Assembly (NCBI GenBank): GCA_022848825.1
Contig: JAJISH010000418.1
Location: 1 to 6,954, forward strand
Reading direction: 5' to 3'
DNA from: Thermoplasmatota archaeon
GTDB taxonomy: Archaea; Thermoplasmatota; Thermoplasmata; RBG-16-68-12; JAGMCJ01
DNA length: 6,954 bases
Below are positions 5,901-6,954 of the stretch, in pieces (position 1 is the stretch's first letter; each line of letters begins with the position of its first letter). The notes under the pieces are model-generated. The model was not told where the DNA came from and ran no database searches. It saw nothing but the letters and a program-made list of their open reading frames with translations. The position numbers and the translations under genes were made by a program.

Positions 5901-6954
5901 TGCAGGCAACGCCATCTCCGCAGGAAGTGTACTTCGGCGTGAACGTCTCGGCGATCGTGACGGACGATTTCTCCGTCGGTGTCGTGAACCTCAACGTCTC
6001 TGGACCCTCAGGAGTGTCGAACGACTCGATGCTCTTCGACGGCGGCCCGGGTAGATACTACATTGAGAACTTGTACGACGAGATCGGGACCCATGCATTC
6101 ACGATTTGGGCCACGGACTCGAGCGGGAATGTGAATTCCTCCTCCGGCCAGTTCGAGATCGTGGACACGACGATGCCGACACTGGAGGACGTGACCATCG
6201 TACCTCCCTCCCCGGAAGTCTTCGACAGCGTGAACATTTCCGTCCTCGTGCAAGACAACTACCAGCTCGATGGCGTTTGGGTCGAGATCATCGACCCCGA
6301 TGCTCTGCTCTTTGGCAACTTCTCCATGCCATACGACTCAGGAACTGGGCGCTACTACTATCAGAACTCATACTCCAAGCTCGGAGGCTACACTTGCACC
6401 ATCTGGGCAAGTGACACCAGCGGGAACTGGAATGGAACGTCCGATGGCTTCCTCGTCGAGGACAGGACCGCCCCGCTCATATCTCATACTCCGATCACGA
6501 CCTGGTCCGCATTCGCACCTCTCCCGATCCAGGCAACGGTCACTGACACCTTCCTGGACGATGTCCGCCTCAACCACACGGACGTGAGCTCCACAACGCT
6601 CAACGTGACGATGACCCCGCTCGGCGGGGACGACTTCGGATACTCGGTTCCCGCCCAAGGTTCGGCGGGCATTGTTTCGTACTTCATTTGGGCGAATGAC
6701 ACATCCGGCAACGAGGATGCCACGCTGGTCGTCAACGTCAACATGGTGCTGGACGACAACCCGCCGGGGATATCCGACGTGGACGCAGTCCCGAATCCTC
6801 AGGAGATCTACGGCTACGTGAACATTTCCGCTAGGGTGGTTGACGACTATGGAGTGCAGGCGGTTTCGGTCGCCATCACCTGGCCAGACTCCTCTTCCAC
6901 GAATGACAGCATGAGCCCCGCCGCGGGAGATTTCTTCCACCTAAACGAGAGCTA
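2963..6954 (+). CDS. Large secreted/surface protein: PQQ-like beta-propeller plus tandem Ig-like domains (3' end cut off by the window)
   Basis: The frame from ATG 2963 stays open to the right edge (1330 codons plus two bases), so the C-terminus is missing. Residues 1-26 look like a signal peptide: MMRK, a hydrophobic core near 6-17, and possible cleavage after SDA (26). Residues about 75-430 hold eight PQQ-like repeats with the pattern (S/T)SPxxxxGxVFxG, enough for a full eight-bladed beta-propeller. Residues 434-545 form an SbsA-like Ig domain (Big_5 type), with SFSPTGTGVDINTN, EWNEAMD and WSFTT. Three related Ig-like units follow at about 549-860, a second Big_5-like domain at 862-968, and then ~97-residue Ig-like units from about 975 onward. 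There are many N-x-S/T sequons, many Asp residues, few Lys and few Cys, typical of glycosylated archaeal exoproteins. The missing end may carry a membrane or sorting anchor. Its role is unknown; adhesion or cell-envelope scaffolding is inferred. PQQ-dependent enzyme activity is not implied. The gene has its own promoter and SD, 164 bases after the preceding gene. Confidence 0.88.
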   Translation, partial: MMRKILTVAILVALLLGFRGPEFSDAQENDSGTMTFERTRGEDRPIPTDTLFPWPMHLHNELHTSFTSSPAPEAGDMLWNNATGNDAYGSPTVADGMVFIGAGTATMDYMFAFYQNNGTLAWQTQTDSPVSGGTGVTSSPAYASGYLVFGADRIYCLYANNGTVKWKVENPPFNQNWGDGTPTIADGKVFIGGSDRKVYNIDLETGSVLWTFQTQATGSSNYGLYAAPAVYNGYVYVAACDGWVYRILINQPGPTVSAANSFNTGRPMYGSPVIFDDKVYIGNGYTSPSTLNSFYALSATDLSLVWEFLSASSTSFMSSAAIAYNMLFVGSVDGNLYVLDPQGSGGIGSVIWQYNIGSTWSSPAIADGQVFIGSRSNHLYAFNVTQPGPVSYKWRYNTFGNVDSSPAVADGLVFVGTFGGGGRLYCFGQLGDLIPPQATSFSPTGTGVDINTNFVVEWNEAMDWISVENSFSFTDGFGTWDAADGTFFHFPPTNTSTFDPSFSLDWGTTYWITFSGLATDVAGNPLDGNGDGTGGDDLTWSFTTVPDNPPVLALWEPGGSAGQVFDVGEVIIIVWSASDDKPWPNGDNVVNLSYGPTPAGGTTIVQYEAEDSNFNWDTSAVAPGTYYVEINVFDSIGQVSTTSSANSFDIVASDSPPTVSAWEPGGTSGQSYIVGTGVQVEWTATDDNAMPADNINVTYGSAMTWNDIVRDTANDGVHTWDTTGVPPGNYYVNVSAYDSAGQTSSDLGNFTFGITLIPNLPPSISVLQPSGGESWSGGSSVDVVWDMTDDLTPETNLVIYLNYSYSSGGGPIAGPLSGHTSPGTYPWTLPLIDAVDVVVEIDIVDEGGAVGSDTSALFEVDSTAPTITWTNPRNGESGVPRSTNVEAQWSEGMNQSATEPSFQLLDNSTWLPVSGTVTWIGDSLIFDPDSDLAGDSWYTANFTTQARDDSEPGNALTFDYSWSFRTAPVPDLLMPEIADVQATPSPQEVYFGVNVSAIVTDDFSVGVVNLNVSGPSGVSNDSMLFDGGPGRYYIENLYDEIGTHAFTIWATDSSGNVNSSSGQFEIVDTTMPTLEDVTIVPPSPEVFDSVNISVLVQDNYQLDGVWVEIIDPDALLFGNFSMPYDSGTGRYYYQNSYSKLGGYTCTIWASDTSGNWNGTSDGFLVEDRTAPLISHTPITTWSAFAPLPIQATVTDTFLDDVRLNHTDVSSTTLNVTMTPLGGDDFGYSVPAQGSAGIVSYFIWANDTSGNEDATLVVNVNMVLDDNPPGISDVDAVPNPQEIYGYVNISARVVDDYGVQAVSVAITWPDSSSTNDSMSPAAGDFFHLNES
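3215..4250 (+). repeat. Eight degenerate PQQ-like beta-propeller repeats
   Basis: The signature (S/G/A)(S/T)P.(I/V)(A/.)DG.VF(I/V)G recurs eight times in the encoded protein, with its Pro (Ala in the sixth) at residues 91, 140, 182, 228, 272, 320, 363 and 406. Spacing is 42-49 residues. Several repeats are followed by (L/V)Y.(L/F/I) and a W-containing strand (for example TVKWKV, SVLWTF, SVIWQY). This matches one blade per repeat, as in BamB-like and PQQ-dehydrogenase-like eight-bladed propellers. DNA-level identity is low, so these are old protein repeats. Confidence 0.8.
4607..5542 (+). repeat. Three tandem Ig-like units of about 100-107 residues
   Basis: Units begin at Pro-Pro codons at 4607, 4928 and 5243, giving lengths of 321, 315 and about 300 bases. 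Units one and two are close relatives. Both have WEPGG..GQ, W.A.DD, N(V/I)..(S/T)YG, a WDT(S/T).V.PG(T/N)YYV segment and D(S)xGQ(V/T)S. Their DNA also shares tracts such as TGGGAGCCAGG and CGGGACA. The third is diverged (LQPSGGESWSGG, VVWDMTDD). They look like extracellular Ig/cadherin-like modules produced by internal duplication. Confidence 0.75.
5885..6954 (+). repeat. Tandem Ig-like units with a ~97-residue period, last one cut
   Basis: Units start near residues 975, 1072, 1171 and 1268 (bases 5885, 6176, 6473 and 6764), with periods of 97, 99 and 97 residues. Units one, two and four share a head of the form (D)V.(A/I).P.P(Q)E(V/I)(Y/F)..VN(V/I)S and a V.DD/DN segment. Units one and two share GRYY.(E/Q)N.Y...G and TIWA(T/S)D(S/T)SGN. 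Unit three lacks the PxPQE head but keeps FIWANDTSGN. The fourth is truncated by the window edge, so the array probably continues. Confidence 0.75.

Noticed and set aside
3431..6940. Several medium-length frames on both strands within the surface-protein region
   Set aside because: All are shadows of the single continuous + frame from 2963, which carries the signal peptide and repeat domains.
1..6954. tRNA, rRNA, CRISPR array, insertion sequence or attachment site
   Set aside because: No cloverleaf-like tract, short regularly spaced repeats with spacers, transposase motif or terminal inverted repeats were seen on either strand.

Overview
The window looks archaeal, most likely from a moderately GC-rich euryarchaeon of the Thermoplasmata type. 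That placement is inference. It rests on an archaeal TATA-like box ahead of a strong Shine-Dalgarno, frequent AGG/AGA arginine codons, a stand-alone NifB without the NifX domain, and a giant secreted beta-propeller plus Ig-like surface protein rich in N-glycosylation sequons. All four genes are on the + strand.

Positions 1-2798 hold a compact three-gene cluster. The first gene (22-1386) encodes a 2-hydroxyacyl-CoA dehydratase-family protein (HgdB/BcrC/BadD superfamily) whose C-terminal motifs resemble the double-cubane cluster protein (DCCP, YjiM-like) branch. Two bases later comes a clear NifB radical-SAM protein (1389-2258), the enzyme that builds the [8Fe-9S-C] precursor of nitrogenase cofactors. 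After 15 bases follows a small multi-pass membrane protein with a cysteine cluster (2274-2798). No nitrogenase structural gene, NifH-like reductase or dehydratase activator ATPase is visible, though the cluster may extend to the left of the window. The pairing is notable because DCCPs carry an [8Fe-9S] double cubane, and NifB makes an [8Fe-9S-C] cluster. The most interesting hypothesis here is that NifB matures, or works with, the DCCP-like protein.

Positions 2799-2962 are a 164-base intergenic region. It has a TATA-like box flanked by a 7-base direct repeat, an imperfect inverted repeat just upstream, and an AGGAGGT ribosome-binding site.

From 2963 to the right edge is one uninterrupted reading frame, still open at the end (1330 codons so far). 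It encodes a signal peptide, eight PQQ-like beta-propeller repeats, an SbsA-like Ig domain (Big_5 type), three ~100-107-residue Ig-like units, a second Big_5-like domain and at least four ~97-residue Ig-like units. It appears to be an independent transcription unit for a cell-surface or secreted protein, with no evident functional link to the metal-cluster genes.
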